Positions 1-10,900 of a stretch of DNA of 55,603 nt are shown here, one piece after another (position 1 is the first letter of the stretch; each line of letters opens with the position of its first letter). The DNA comes from a virus. The position numbers and the translations under genes are program-made. The notes beneath the pieces were generated by a model. That model made no database searches. It saw only the letters and a list, made by a program, of their open reading frames with translations, and was not told the DNA's origin. Location: IMG/VR virus record IMGVR_UViG_3300008110_000187, positions 1 to 55,603 of that record; one strand, 5' to 3'.

Positions 1-3000
1 TCTGCACGTAGAAGTACTATTAAAGCTTTTGGTGACACTTTACCTGGACAACTTATTGCAGATGTCTTTAACATGGGTGATTTTCAAAAGGCAGTATTCA
101 GTGAAGCATTCTATAAACCAGAAGTAATAACTTACGATGCAGAGAATAAACCTGTAATGTCTAATCAGTTTATGTACACAAAAACTGATGGATCTAAAGG
201 TTTTAACTTTGGTGCAATTCCTGAAGCAGGTGGAGCTATGGTTGCACAAATGATGCCTATTATTGCTGTAGGCGGACTTGTTGGTGGAGCAGTAAAAGGA
301 TTAGCAGGAGCAGAGTTAGGTTGGGCATCTACTGCAGCTGCAGGAGTAGCTAGAGGATATGATGCTATAAACAAACTTTCTGCTTTTGGAAAAGAACTTC
401 AGTTAGCAGACAGGGCAGCAACCTTTGCTTCTGTTGCTGCTAATACTATCCCTCACTTTGTAGAACAAGAAAAACGTTGGGGAGGTAATTATGTAAAAAG
501 AGGCTTTGCAGGAGGTATCGTAGAAGCATCTGCAGAAGCAATAGGATTCCCTGATGTAGGAGCACTTAAGATGCGTCCTATGACTACTACTCTAGCATCT
601 TCTGCTATGAGGTCCGCAGGTCTAGAATTAAACTTTGGACAGAGATTAGGTGCTTACCTAAATAACTCTTACGAGTTTGCTAAGATGGCTACAAAGCAAA
701 ACGCAGTAGAGGCACTAGAAGAAGAACTTTCTTTAATAGGTAACTCTATTGTTCAAAATACTTTGATGCCTGAGGAGTATGCTTTAAGAGATCGTGAAGA
801 AGTTACTGCAAAAACACTAACAGATACCTTAGTAGAATCATTTGCTGCAGGTTTAATTTATAGTTTTGGTACTACAGGTGCAGGAGCTTACTCATATACT
901 AGACCAGAAAACTTAAAGAACATGGCTAACTGGGAAGCAGCGAATAACGCTGACTTATTTGTAGCTAAGTTAAGTGACCTAAAAGACAAAGGAAAGATTA
1001 CAGATCAAGACTTTGTTCAAGGTATGGCTAAGGTACGTAACCTTCAAGGCACACTTAAGTCTATGGTAGGCTTTGATAGTATTAGAGACTTAAAGACTTT
1101 AAACGTAGACAAAGACGAACAATACAATCTGTTTACAAACCTTCTTAGAAAGAATGAGTTACTTACAATAGACTACGATAGTTTATCAGAGGATGAAAAA
1201 AACACTCTTGCTAAGTACAAAATAGCAAACAAGATTTCTCAAAAAGAAGCAGGCAAGATAGAAGAGATTAAAAAACAATTAGCAGAGATATCTACTAAAG
1301 AAAATCCTACTCCTGCAGAAATAGAGAAAAGTGTAGAACTTACTTTACTTTATCAAAGAATCAAAAGAGCTAATATCCAATCTGTAAAGAAAGGAGAAAT
1401 TAGCGAAGAAGATAAGAAATTCTTCTACGAGAAAGGATTACTTCAAGATGCTGATCTTCAATTTACTAGAGAAGACATAGATAAAGAAATAGCCTCTATA
1501 GATAAATCTATTCTTAAGACACAGAAGAGAATAGATCGTTATGCTAACTTGACTGACTCAGAAAAACGTGATGTTATTAGACAGGTCTATGACGAAAAGA
1601 TAGATGCTGTAATGAACATAGATGGTACAGCTGAGCTGGTATCTTCAATGTCTGCACTGAAAAAAGATTTAGACTATCTTAAGTTAAAAGGAGAAGAAGA
1701 AGTACCTGGACAAATCGAACATAAAGAAAGACTTCTTGATGCTTACGGAAAACAGATGTATGATCTTACTAACGAAAGAGACGAGTTTGGTCAAAACAAA
1801 ATAGAGCAAAAGGTTAGTACATTTGATGCTGTTGCTTTAGAACAAGAAGGAGACTTCTATTCTATGTTAGAAGCACAAGAGTACTTATCAGCAAACAAAG
1901 ATCACGTTAATCAAGAGTTGTATGATACTGTTCAAGAAAACTTAAACGATAGTTTTGAAAGAGCACAAGCTGCTTTAGCAGAAGCAACTCCTGAAGTTAG
2001 ATCTAAAATACTTACAGACTTCTTAGATAAAGTAACTTTAAAGAATACTAAGTACGCTTACAATGTAAACTTAGTAAACAGTTTGTTTCCTAATGCAGAA
2101 TATACCCAAGAAGAGCTAGACAACTCTAGAGAGGAGTTAATTCAAAGAAGAGCACAACGTAGGTCTGCACAGGTTCTTGGTACTGAAACTTTATCAGAAG
2201 ACGAAGAAGAACAAAAAGACCAAAAAGAATTTAATGAAGTAGCAACGCAAGCAGCTCAAACCCCTGAAGTAGTTGATGAATCAGGAAACTCTAATAGGGA
2301 TGAGATTTATCTTGATGGATATAATAGGATGCTTGAGAAAGCAAAAAATAGTCCAATGGGATTTGCTAAAGCATTTGAGTCAGCAATTAAAGGCAGATTA
2401 ACTAAAGTATTTACTCGTGGTACAAAAGACTACAACACTTTAATTAATGCGTTTGATAACCTACTAGATAAGAAGATTACTCCTGAAGAGTTTAGGAATA
2501 TATTTTTATCTGTATGGAGAGACAACAAAGCAGACGAGAAAAAAGCTAACGCTGTGATCTTTCTTAAGTTTATTGCGGATAGATACTTTGCAAATGATAT
2601 GCCAGCAGATAGAGTAGCATCTACTACTCCTGCAGCTAAGACTACCCCTGTTACCCCCGCTACTACTACTACTCCTCCTCCTAAAACAGTTGCTAAGAAT
2701 GCACCTACTCCTAAACAAGGAGGTAAAGTGGATAGATTAAATGAAGTAGTTACACAAGAAGTAAAGGCTAGGATGACTCAGTTAGAGTACTTAGCTTCTC
2801 CTCTTAGAAGTATTGCTTTTGAATACAATAGGCAGAATGAGAAAAATCAAGATCCTGCAGTTCTTAGAAACATTGCTTTACTAGAGAAACTTTCTAGTAT
2901 TCCAGGTTCTCGCATTAGAGTTATGAATAGAAAACTATTCTTAACCTATCATATAATGCAGAGGAATGCTGAAGTAGATCCAACAGAAGAGTTTGAGAAG

Positions 3001-4929
3001 ATTGCAACTTATATCTCTGAAAACCAAATGTCTGTAGATACTTGGAATGCTTTGAGCGAGGAAGAGAAAGAAAATTTAATGTCTCCCATAGATGCAATCT
3101 TAGGAAAGAACTTCTATGATGAAGGTATGATTAGATTCTTCTTTACTTCTACTAAGGTTGACCCTCTTAAGCCTAATAAGTTATATCCAGTAGGTTCTGG
3201 ATTGTTTACAAATAGTGAGCCTATTATTACTGCCGTAGACGAAGAAGAAAATCTAATAACCTTAGACGGGATTCCTATGGAGTTAAATATGCCTACGGTT
3301 TCTAAGGATGATTATCCTATTAGTGACAATGTTATTAAAGAATATTCTAAGTTAGGAGGATCAGAACAGGATCTTAGAAATAAAAATGCAGATACGTTTG
3401 AACGCTTAAAGGCTTTAAAGAAATCTATAGCTGCTGCAAACTCTTTTAATGACTCTTTACCTTATATGGACTTTGACTTCAATGTTTCATCTGGAGTAAT
3501 GCTTCCTACACCTATTAACACTTTTGAGAAAGGAAATACCACAGAAGTAGAGAGTGTAAAGAAAGCTAGAATTAGTGACTTCAAGATTATAGAAGATCCT
3601 AGAGAGTCTGTCTTTGGTAAAAGTTTTGCTTTTGAAAAAGGTCGTGTATACTTTAATAACAACGGTAATCCTACTTTATTAACTAACAACAAGATTGACC
3701 CAGCAGAAGCAGATGCATTAGCAGAAGTATACTTCTCTGAAGAGAATCCTTACTTTGCTAGTCCTAAAGAAGCAGAAGCTTATTTGTTTAACTTGATTAA
3801 CCAAGTAGACAAGAAAACTCGCTTACATTTCTTTGTAAACGAAGAGTATCCAGGAACAGGTCAGTTTCCTGTAATTATTGTTAAGTCCGTACAAACAGGT
3901 ACAGGATTTCAAAATACTGTTTTAACTAAGGAAGAGTTTGCAAGTACTCTTAAGAATCATTATTACAAAGCAAGTCTTGCTTTAATGAAGAGTGGAGAAC
4001 CTATCCTAAGATTTAAACCTGAAGGAGCAGTAACTCAAAACTATGCAGAGTATTTAAAAGACACTCATAACTTTCCTATTAAAGACGGAGAGGTTGCTAA
4101 GCCTGTAAACAAGATAGTATATCTATCTACTGAGTCTTTAGCAGCACAGTTTCCAGAAATAACGGGAATTGTACCTAAGGTAGAAACTCCTAAGCAAGTA
4201 CCAACTACTCCAGTTGCTCCTGCTCAACCTACTCAAGCTACTCAACCTGTTTCAGTTGCTGATACTACTTTACCTGCATTACAGACTTTATCTATTCTTG
4301 TATTCCCTAGAGCTTTGGATGCTATAAGTAAGAGTGCTGTAGCAGACGCTCCTCAACTATCAGCAGTTAAGACTGTAGGAGAGGAATTCTATCAGATGGC
4401 AATTAATACAGTTCTTGCAGATCCTAGCAAACTTTCTACTGTATACTATCCTAAATTAATAAAGAATAATACTGGAGGTACTGGAGCTAGTGTGTATTTT
4501 GAACTGACTCCGTATGATCCAACAGATCCAGGTGCTTTGGGTTCTCCTTTTTACATTGCTAGGGTACAAATAGCAGAAAGAGAAAAACCTGTAACTCTTG
4601 TTTTGGTAAAACCTAAGTCTCCTTTTGGAGGTAAATTTGGTACTCCTAGATTCCTCGCAGAAATAGACTTAGCAAATCCTTCTGAAGGTAAGATGTCTTC
4701 TACTATACCAAGTGCACCTGTAGCTCCTATAGTTCCTGTTGCTCCTGTAGAACCTCCAGCCACTAAGAAAGCTAGACCTGTTCTTACAGCAAACACATTT
4801 GAAGAACCTCAAGCAGAGGTAACAAGTGAGTCTCCTTTCTTAGATTCTTTACAAGATGAAGAAGAACTTAGAGCAGCAGCTAAAGAAGTCAAAGACGCTT
4901 GTAAAGGTGACTTAGACGATATTGCTTAA
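1..4929 (+). CDS. Giant virion cargo/ejection-type protein (5' end outside window)
   Basis: The frame is open from base 1, 24 codons before the first in-window ATG at 73, so the gene starts left of the window and at least 1642 residues are present. An early stretch (about nt 230-360) is rich in Gly/Ala and hydrophobic residues and could insert in membranes. A second Gly/Ala patch lies near nt 840-900. From about nt 1100 to 2250 the protein is highly charged and helical, probably coiled coil. Proline/threonine linkers (about nt 2600-2700, 4170-4260 and 4690-4770) separate globular blocks, typical of large modular virion proteins. No enzymatic motif is recognised. It is the first of three consecutive giant genes, and in crAss-like phages such proteins fill the tail barrel and capsid and are ejected into the host. 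That role is inferred from context only; it could instead be a tape-measure-like protein. Confidence 0.7.
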   Translation, partial: SARRSTIKAFGDTLPGQLIADVFNMGDFQKAVFSEAFYKPEVITYDAENKPVMSNQFMYTKTDGSKGFNFGAIPEAGGAMVAQMMPIIAVGGLVGGAVKGLAGAELGWASTAAAGVARGYDAINKLSAFGKELQLADRAATFASVAANTIPHFVEQEKRWGGNYVKRGFAGGIVEASAEAIGFPDVGALKMRPMTTTLASSAMRSAGLELNFGQRLGAYLNNSYEFAKMATKQNAVEALEEELSLIGNSIVQNTLMPEEYALRDREEVTAKTLTDTLVESFAAGLIYSFGTTGAGAYSYTRPENLKNMANWEAANNADLFVAKLSDLKDKGKITDQDFVQGMAKVRNLQGTLKSMVGFDSIRDLKTLNVDKDEQYNLFTNLLRKNELLTIDYDSLSEDEKNTLAKYKIANKISQKEAGKIEEIKKQLAEISTKENPTPAEIEKSVELTLLYQRIKRANIQSVKKGEISEEDKKFFYEKGLLQDADLQFTREDIDKEIASIDKSILKTQKRIDRYANLTDSEKRDVIRQVYDEKIDAVMNIDGTAELVSSMSALKKDLDYLKLKGEEEVPGQIEHKERLLDAYGKQMYDLTNERDEFGQNKIEQKVSTFDAVALEQEGDFYSMLEAQEYLSANKDHVNQELYDTVQENLNDSFERAQAALAEATPEVRSKILTDFLDKVTLKNTKYAYNVNLVNSLFPNAEYTQEELDNSREELIQRRAQRRSAQVLGTETLSEDEEEQKDQKEFNEVATQAAQTPEVVDESGNSNRDEIYLDGYNRMLEKAKNSPMGFAKAFESAIKGRLTKVFTRGTKDYNTLINAFDNLLDKKITPEEFRNIFLSVWRDNKADEKKANAVIFLKFIADRYFANDMPADRVASTTPAAKTTPVTPATTTTPPPKTVAKNAPTPKQGGKVDRLNEVVTQEVKARMTQLEYLASPLRSIAFEYNRQNEKNQDPAVLRNIALLEKLSSIPGSRIRVMNRKLFLTYHIMQRNAEVDPTEEFEKIATYISENQMSVDTWNALSEEEKENLMSPIDAILGKNFYDEGMIRFFFTSTKVDPLKPNKLYPVGSGLFTNSEPIITAVDEEENLITLDGIPMELNMPTVSKDDYPISDNVIKEYSKLGGSEQDLRNKNADTFERLKALKKSIAAANSFNDSLPYMDFDFNVSSGVMLPTPINTFEKGNTTEVESVKKARISDFKIIEDPRESVFGKSFAFEKGRVYFNNNGNPTLLTNNKIDPAEADALAEVYFSEENPYFASPKEAEAYLFNLINQVDKKTRLHFFVNEEYPGTGQFPVIIVKSVQTGTGFQNTVLTKEEFASTLKNHYYKASLALMKSGEPILRFKPEGAVTQNYAEYLKDTHNFPIKDGEVAKPVNKIVYLSTESLAAQFPEITGIVPKVETPKQVPTTPVAPAQPTQATQPVSVADTTLPALQTLSILVFPRALDAISKSAVADAPQLSAVKTVGEEFYQMAINTVLADPSKLSTVYYPKLIKNNTGGTGASVYFELTPYDPTDPGALGSPFYIARVQIAEREKPVTLVLVKPKSPFGGKFGTPRFLAEIDLANPSEGKMSSTIPSAPVAPIVPVAPVEPPATKKARPVLTANTFEEPQAEVTSESPFLDSLQDEEELRAAAKEVKDACKGDLDDIA

Positions 4930-4967
4930 CTATCATAGATAATTAAAGCAAAACTAGATTAACAACT

Positions 4968-4975
4968 TATATTTG
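4968..4975 (+). promoter_or_regulatory. Bacteroidota -7 promoter box TATATTTG
   Basis: TATATTTG matches the TAnnTTTG -7 element used by the primary sigma factor of Bacteroidota. It lies 22 nt before the ATG of the 3124-aa gene and after the stop of the previous gene. No TTG is found at the -33 position, so the match is to the -7 box only. Confidence 0.6.
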
Positions 4976-4997
4976 TAATAATAGCAACTAAAATAAA

Positions 4998-7900
4998 ATG
5001 ATTTGTCCTAACTTAAGTGATAGTAAGATACGTGCTGAGTTTACTCACCTTAGTAACCTAGTAGGAGAAGACTTTGCTTATTTCGTATGGAATAGGAATG
5101 GTGGATACCCTCTAGATAAAACTGTGATAAAGATAAAAGGAAAAGAAACAGTAGTTGACAATCCTTTATATGCTCACTTTTTAGACTCTTACAAAAATGT
5201 AAAGCAAGCTACTTTAGCTACTTCTATTTTTTACAGTAAGAAGTTACATAAGAATAATCCTAACTTCAAAGATCTTCCAGTCCAAGAGCAGGCAAACATT
5301 ATACACAACTTTGTACAGGAGAATGAAACTCTAGAGAAAGCTTCTGAAAGAGTAATGAAGTTTATTGCTCAGGGTTTTAAGGCAGAAAGAATCATAAGCG
5401 AAAATCTACAAAAGGTTGCTTTTGATGAAGCACGTAAGATTGCTAACGGTAGACAGTTGTTAGATTCTTATATGTGGTTTAAGAGTTCTCCTTTATCTCA
5501 GCACTTAGACTTTGTGAACATGCAGAACAAAGAAGAAAGTTCTTTTGCTACATGGACTAAGTCTGCAATTACTTTATACAAAGGATCTGATTACTCTGAT
5601 CTATACCACGAGGGATGGCATGAATTCACACAACGATTCATGACCAAAGAACAAAGGACTGCTTTATACCAAACAGTTAAGTCTAGACCTTCTACCGCTA
5701 CTATTAATGGAGTTCAAGTACCTTACTATGCTTTGACTAATCGTCAGATAGAAGAAGTACTTGCAGAAGAGTTTAGAAGCTTTGCTTTAAATAAGTCTAA
5801 CCCTGAGGTTATCCCTCCAGTAGTAGAGACTCCTGTAAGAAATGTTTTCCAAAGAATTTGGGACTTCCTTACAAGTTTGTTTATAGTAAGCCCACAAGAA
5901 GTTGCTCAGCAAGATCAAGACGCATTAGTAGAGGGTGTTGTAGGTTTATTTGAGAAACTATATGCTAACCAACTATCTGAGTATAGACCTAATGCAAGTA
6001 ACATCTCTGAGAAAGTATTAAATAGAAATAAAGAATTCCAAATTAACTACAAAGCAAAGGACGGAAGAATAATTCCTTTTGGTTACAATGCTTTAGAGGC
6101 TGCTGAAATCTTTAGTGCTATTGACTACTTCTTAGCAGACGCAATGGATAACTTTACAGATGCAGAAGGTAATCCAACTAAGTTAGAGATGTCTTTCTTA
6201 ATGGATCCTAAACTTAAGTCTGTATATCTACCTAAGTTGTATGAGAGTGCTAGGGATTCTATGTTGCAGTATATCAATGCTTTACAAGGTGAAGTACCTA
6301 CTGCTGATGAAGCTACTGCTGCTGTTTTAAACTCTAGAATCAAAAACTTAAAAGGACTTGTAGTACGTACTGCAGAAAATGATGGTTGGGCAGAGGTAGT
6401 TAAGAATCACCAAAAGAACTCTAAGGGTGGAGTATTCTACTCAGGTAATAACTTAAACACTGCTGACGTAGATAATCGCTTGGATGAAACTAACGAAGAA
6501 AACTTTACTAGGGATAGTAGAAGTTTTGCAAATGCAGAGGATGTAGATCCTATGAGCTTAGCTTCTCCTGAAATTCTACAACTTATTAAAACTCTTCCTG
6601 GAATCTATTATAACAACAAAGGAGAACTTATTACAGCTACAGGTAACTCTTTTGGTTTACCACAAGCAGGAGACTTCCTTAGAAATAAAAACTTAGTTTT
6701 AAATAAGGTAAGTGGAGCCATTAATTATGAGGAAGCTATTCAGAGACTTAGAAACTCTTTAGATATTGCTCCACAATTGCAGAACTTAATCAACAGGTTA
6801 CCTAATACCTCTGACACACTTTCGTTGGCTCAGATGGCTTTAAAAGCACAATTTATGCAGTTTGCAGCTATGCCTACTGTGGCTCCATACGAAGTTAAGT
6901 CTAGGATTAAGTCTACAGCTGCTAAAGTGTCTAAGGATAAGGACAGTGTAATGGAGCACGTAACTTTCTTGAACAATACAATGTCTCAAGAAAAACTTAT
7001 TGAACACTTTGATCAGAACTTTGTAACTAATAGACTTCGTAAGTATAGAATAACTGATCCTACAGAAAGTACATTAGCTGTATTTGACTCTGCTGGAATA
7101 CTTAGCGACTATGCTGCATACAAAGAAGTAGGTTTTACTTCTGATAAAGCAGTGTTTGAATTCTTAAACGATGCTTTTGGTATCGACTTAGTTAATAATA
7201 AAAACCCTAACTTACTCTTTAATAAAAAAGGAGAAGTACAGCTTAGTGTAAATCCTATCTTTACTCCTACCAACATAAGAAACATTAATAAGATTGCAAA
7301 CAATGCTTTGTTTAAGTTAAATCTTATTTCTATGCTTCCATCAGAAGTAACTGTTCCTACTGTTGGGTCTAATCCTTTGTTAACTTTATCTTCAGACATA
7401 TCTAAGCAACTTAAAGCTCAGATAGATGCACTGCCTAATAATCCAAAAAACAAAGAAATCAAAGAGTACTTAGCTAAACACTTTAGGGCTGCAACATTAG
7501 ATAACGAAAGAACTTCTGCTTTCTCTACTTTTGAAAAGATTTACAATATCTCTAACTCTGCTTCTTATATTAGTCCTGAGGGTAATTTAGAATATGCAAT
7601 TAGAGAATGGAATCACTTACTAGATACAGTTTCTAAGATCAACAGTGTACAGACTAAGTTTGATCTTACAGGACATTTGAATCCTGAAACAAATAATTTT
7701 ATTGAACATAGTATCATCATGAAACGGATGTTTCGTGCTGATAATGGTGAAAGGAGACTTACTAATTCAGGAGAGGACGTTGAACTAAGAGTTACTAATA
7801 TGTCTGGTTACACTATAGGAACTACTATGGGAGACAAGACAACTAACCTTACTGGAGATGGAAAACTACTACAAGACTTTATTGCTTTCAAGAAAGATGC

Positions 7901-10900
7901 TGTAGTAGAGAATATGAGGGTAGGAGCTAAGAGTAGTTCTTTTGCTACATTCCTAAATGGTAACAAGTTAGACAGAGAGTACTTTCCTTTAGAAGAATAT
8001 AACTTTAAAAACAAAGCAGTATTGTCTTCTTCTTTCATAGCTCAGATGCAACAGTATTTGTACTTTGAAGCTATGCGTATGTTTGATGATAAGGCCAAGT
8101 CTAACAAGAAAGAAATCTTAGGATCTGATTTTATTATATTCAAAGACATGATTCCTGACTCTATTCAAAGTAGAGTTAAGGAAGCTGTGGCTAATGCTGA
8201 AAGTAAAGCAGCTCTTAAAGGTGCTTTAATGGGAATGTTTGGCATGTCTAGTAACTCTCTTTACGGAGAATTCAAGAATGCTTTAACAGATTACTTTGCA
8301 AACTCTGTACAAACTCTTAGAACTTCTTTTAAAGAAATCCTAAGTAAAGGAGAAAACAAAGACCTAGCTCAACAATTTAATCGACTTTATCCAAAGAATG
8401 ATAGAACCTCATACTCAGACGAGGAGATTGATTCTAATCTTATGCACTTTACAACTAACTATTATGTGCATCAGGTAGAACTACTCCACTTAACTGTAGG
8501 AGATCCTTCTAACTTCCAAATTAAAAACTCAGATTGGAGAGGATTGTTTAAACGCTTAGGTGCTACTATCTCTCCAGGAAAACAACCTAGACTTGATTCT
8601 CAAGATATTAACTCTTGGAACAGTAGTTCTAATGGTAGCCTCTCTAGAGGACTTGAAGAAATTCAAAGAGGTACAGGAAAGTCCAGACAATACGATAGTA
8701 ACCTTAACTACGTACAATACGAAGATGTAAAGACTTTTGATTACTTAGATGAAAGTACAAAAGAAAGCATCAGAGAGAGTATGAGAGAGAACTACTTGAG
8801 TGCATTAGCTACTGTTAAGGGTGCTCTTACTCCTGAGGACATAAGCAGAGAGACTGCTAAGATTGATAAAAACCTTGATGCTGTATTCGAACAAGGAAAA
8901 GAATCAGATGCTCAGGCTTATGCAGGTTTAGATTTTATTCGTTTCTACCTTAATTCTATCGGAGAATGGCCTGATGACCTAGAACAAGCATATAAGCATG
9001 AGCTAGAAGTATTTAAAGCCATTAAAAAATATAGACAGTCAAACTCAGACCAAGACAAAGCTGAAGTCTATTCCTTGATTGCAAAAAGTAATTTAGGTAT
9101 CTTGACATCTTTAAAGCTTGGATACTATGGTTCTCCTACAGACTTTACTAAATACAACGTACTAGGTAAGTACTCTGTGTTTCCATTAAGTCCTTCTATG
9201 GTTTTTGACACAGACTTAGAAGATGTTATGATGGACTACTTAGACAAGGGTGTAGACTTAGCGACTTTCTCCAGTGGTAACAAGATGGCTCTTCCTACAA
9301 AAGAACTTCCTTACTATGAAAAGAAATCAGTAAAGGGTAAATCGGAGTATGTAGAAGGAGACAATGGGCAGTTAAAGATTGGTAAAGTAGATCCTGAAGC
9401 CGTAATTAGACTTCCTATTGACGGTCTTCGTAGACAACAGTATATTGCTCCTAAAACAAAGAATGAAGCTACCTTATCTACACAGATGGTTAAACTTATC
9501 TTTACTAACTTCTATGTTGGAGGAGATATTAATCCTGCTTATGCTCACCTAGAAGAAAAAATTAACAATCTTCAAGAAGCATTTATTGATAATATTAAAG
9601 TTATCGTAGATGTAGAGAAAGCAAAAATCTACTCTAAGATTGGTGCTACAGTAGGTGCTGATGGTAACATAACAAGTATCAGTACTGCAGACTTTACTAG
9701 CTGGTTGCATAGTGAGTTTGATAAGAAAGACGTACCTACTTCTGTATATTCTTTCTTGAGACCTACTGTTAATAATTCTTTTGTATTCTCTGTAGATGCA
9801 GGAGTACAACGTTCTTTGATAGATCAGATTATTTCTTCTGCATTGTCTAAGCGTGTATTGAGACCTAAGTTATTTGGTGAAGCTTACATACAGTTAGCTT
9901 CTACTGGTTTTAACAAATTAGGTACTCGTATGAAGAAGCCTACTACTTCTCAATTAAAATCTATAGCTAAAGGCTTCAATGTAAGCGGCCTAAGAGACTA
10001 TCGTATTGAGAATGGAGTAGTACAGCCTGCAGATGTTTTGATTCCGTTTAATCCAAAGAAACACACCCCCTTATTAAACTTAGAGTGGAATGGTGCACCT
10101 ATACAAACACTAGATAGATTAAACCAAGCCTTAGAGGATGATGCTTGGGTAGCAGAACACTCTGCTAAGATCAGCATAGTAGGGGTACGTATTCCTGTTC
10201 AGGGATTAAACTCTATGGAACACTTTAGAGTACGTAGGTTCTTATCTAATGTAGGAGGTCCTGTAATGGTTGTTCCTCCTTCTATTGTAACTAAGTCTGG
10301 ATCGGATTTTGACATAGATAAATTGTTTATGTATGAGCCAGAGTTAGACGATAACGGAAACTTAGTATCTAATTCTAGACTAAGTGATCCTGAGTTTAGA
10401 GCACAAGTCATAGATAATATCTTAGCAAAGAATGAATTTTTAGCTCTTAAAGCAGATAGTTTACAAACTTTGTTTGCTTCTGCCGACTTTAAAGAAGCTG
10501 GCTTAGTATCTAAAGAGATTGAAACTCTTAAGAAGTTTATAGACGATTTAAAAGAAGCTAAGAATTCTGGAGATGAAAATGCAATTGTAGAATTTAAAGA
10601 AAACATTGGTCCGTTAAACATGAAGTTAGGTATTGCTATTGAGAGATTTAAAACTCTTCGTAGTCAAGACCCTAAAGTGGTAGAGATGTTACAGAATTTA
10701 GTTAGTGCTAATGAAACTCTTGCTGATATGAAAGACATTTCAGAAAAAGCTCTTAAGGGTTCTGCTTCTAATAATATGATCTCTGTAATAGCTTCTGTGT
10801 TGTCTGAGCCAAGTATCTTTACAGAATTTACCAAGCCTAACACTAACGTTATTCTTCCTGCTATTGCAGAAGAATATCAAAAACTAAAAGGTAAAGAGAG

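Noticed and set aside
10199-10621. Antisense frames of 60-140 codons inside the giant genes
   Set aside because: They are shadows of the coding strand: no leaders, no spacing with neighbours and no protein-like motifs.
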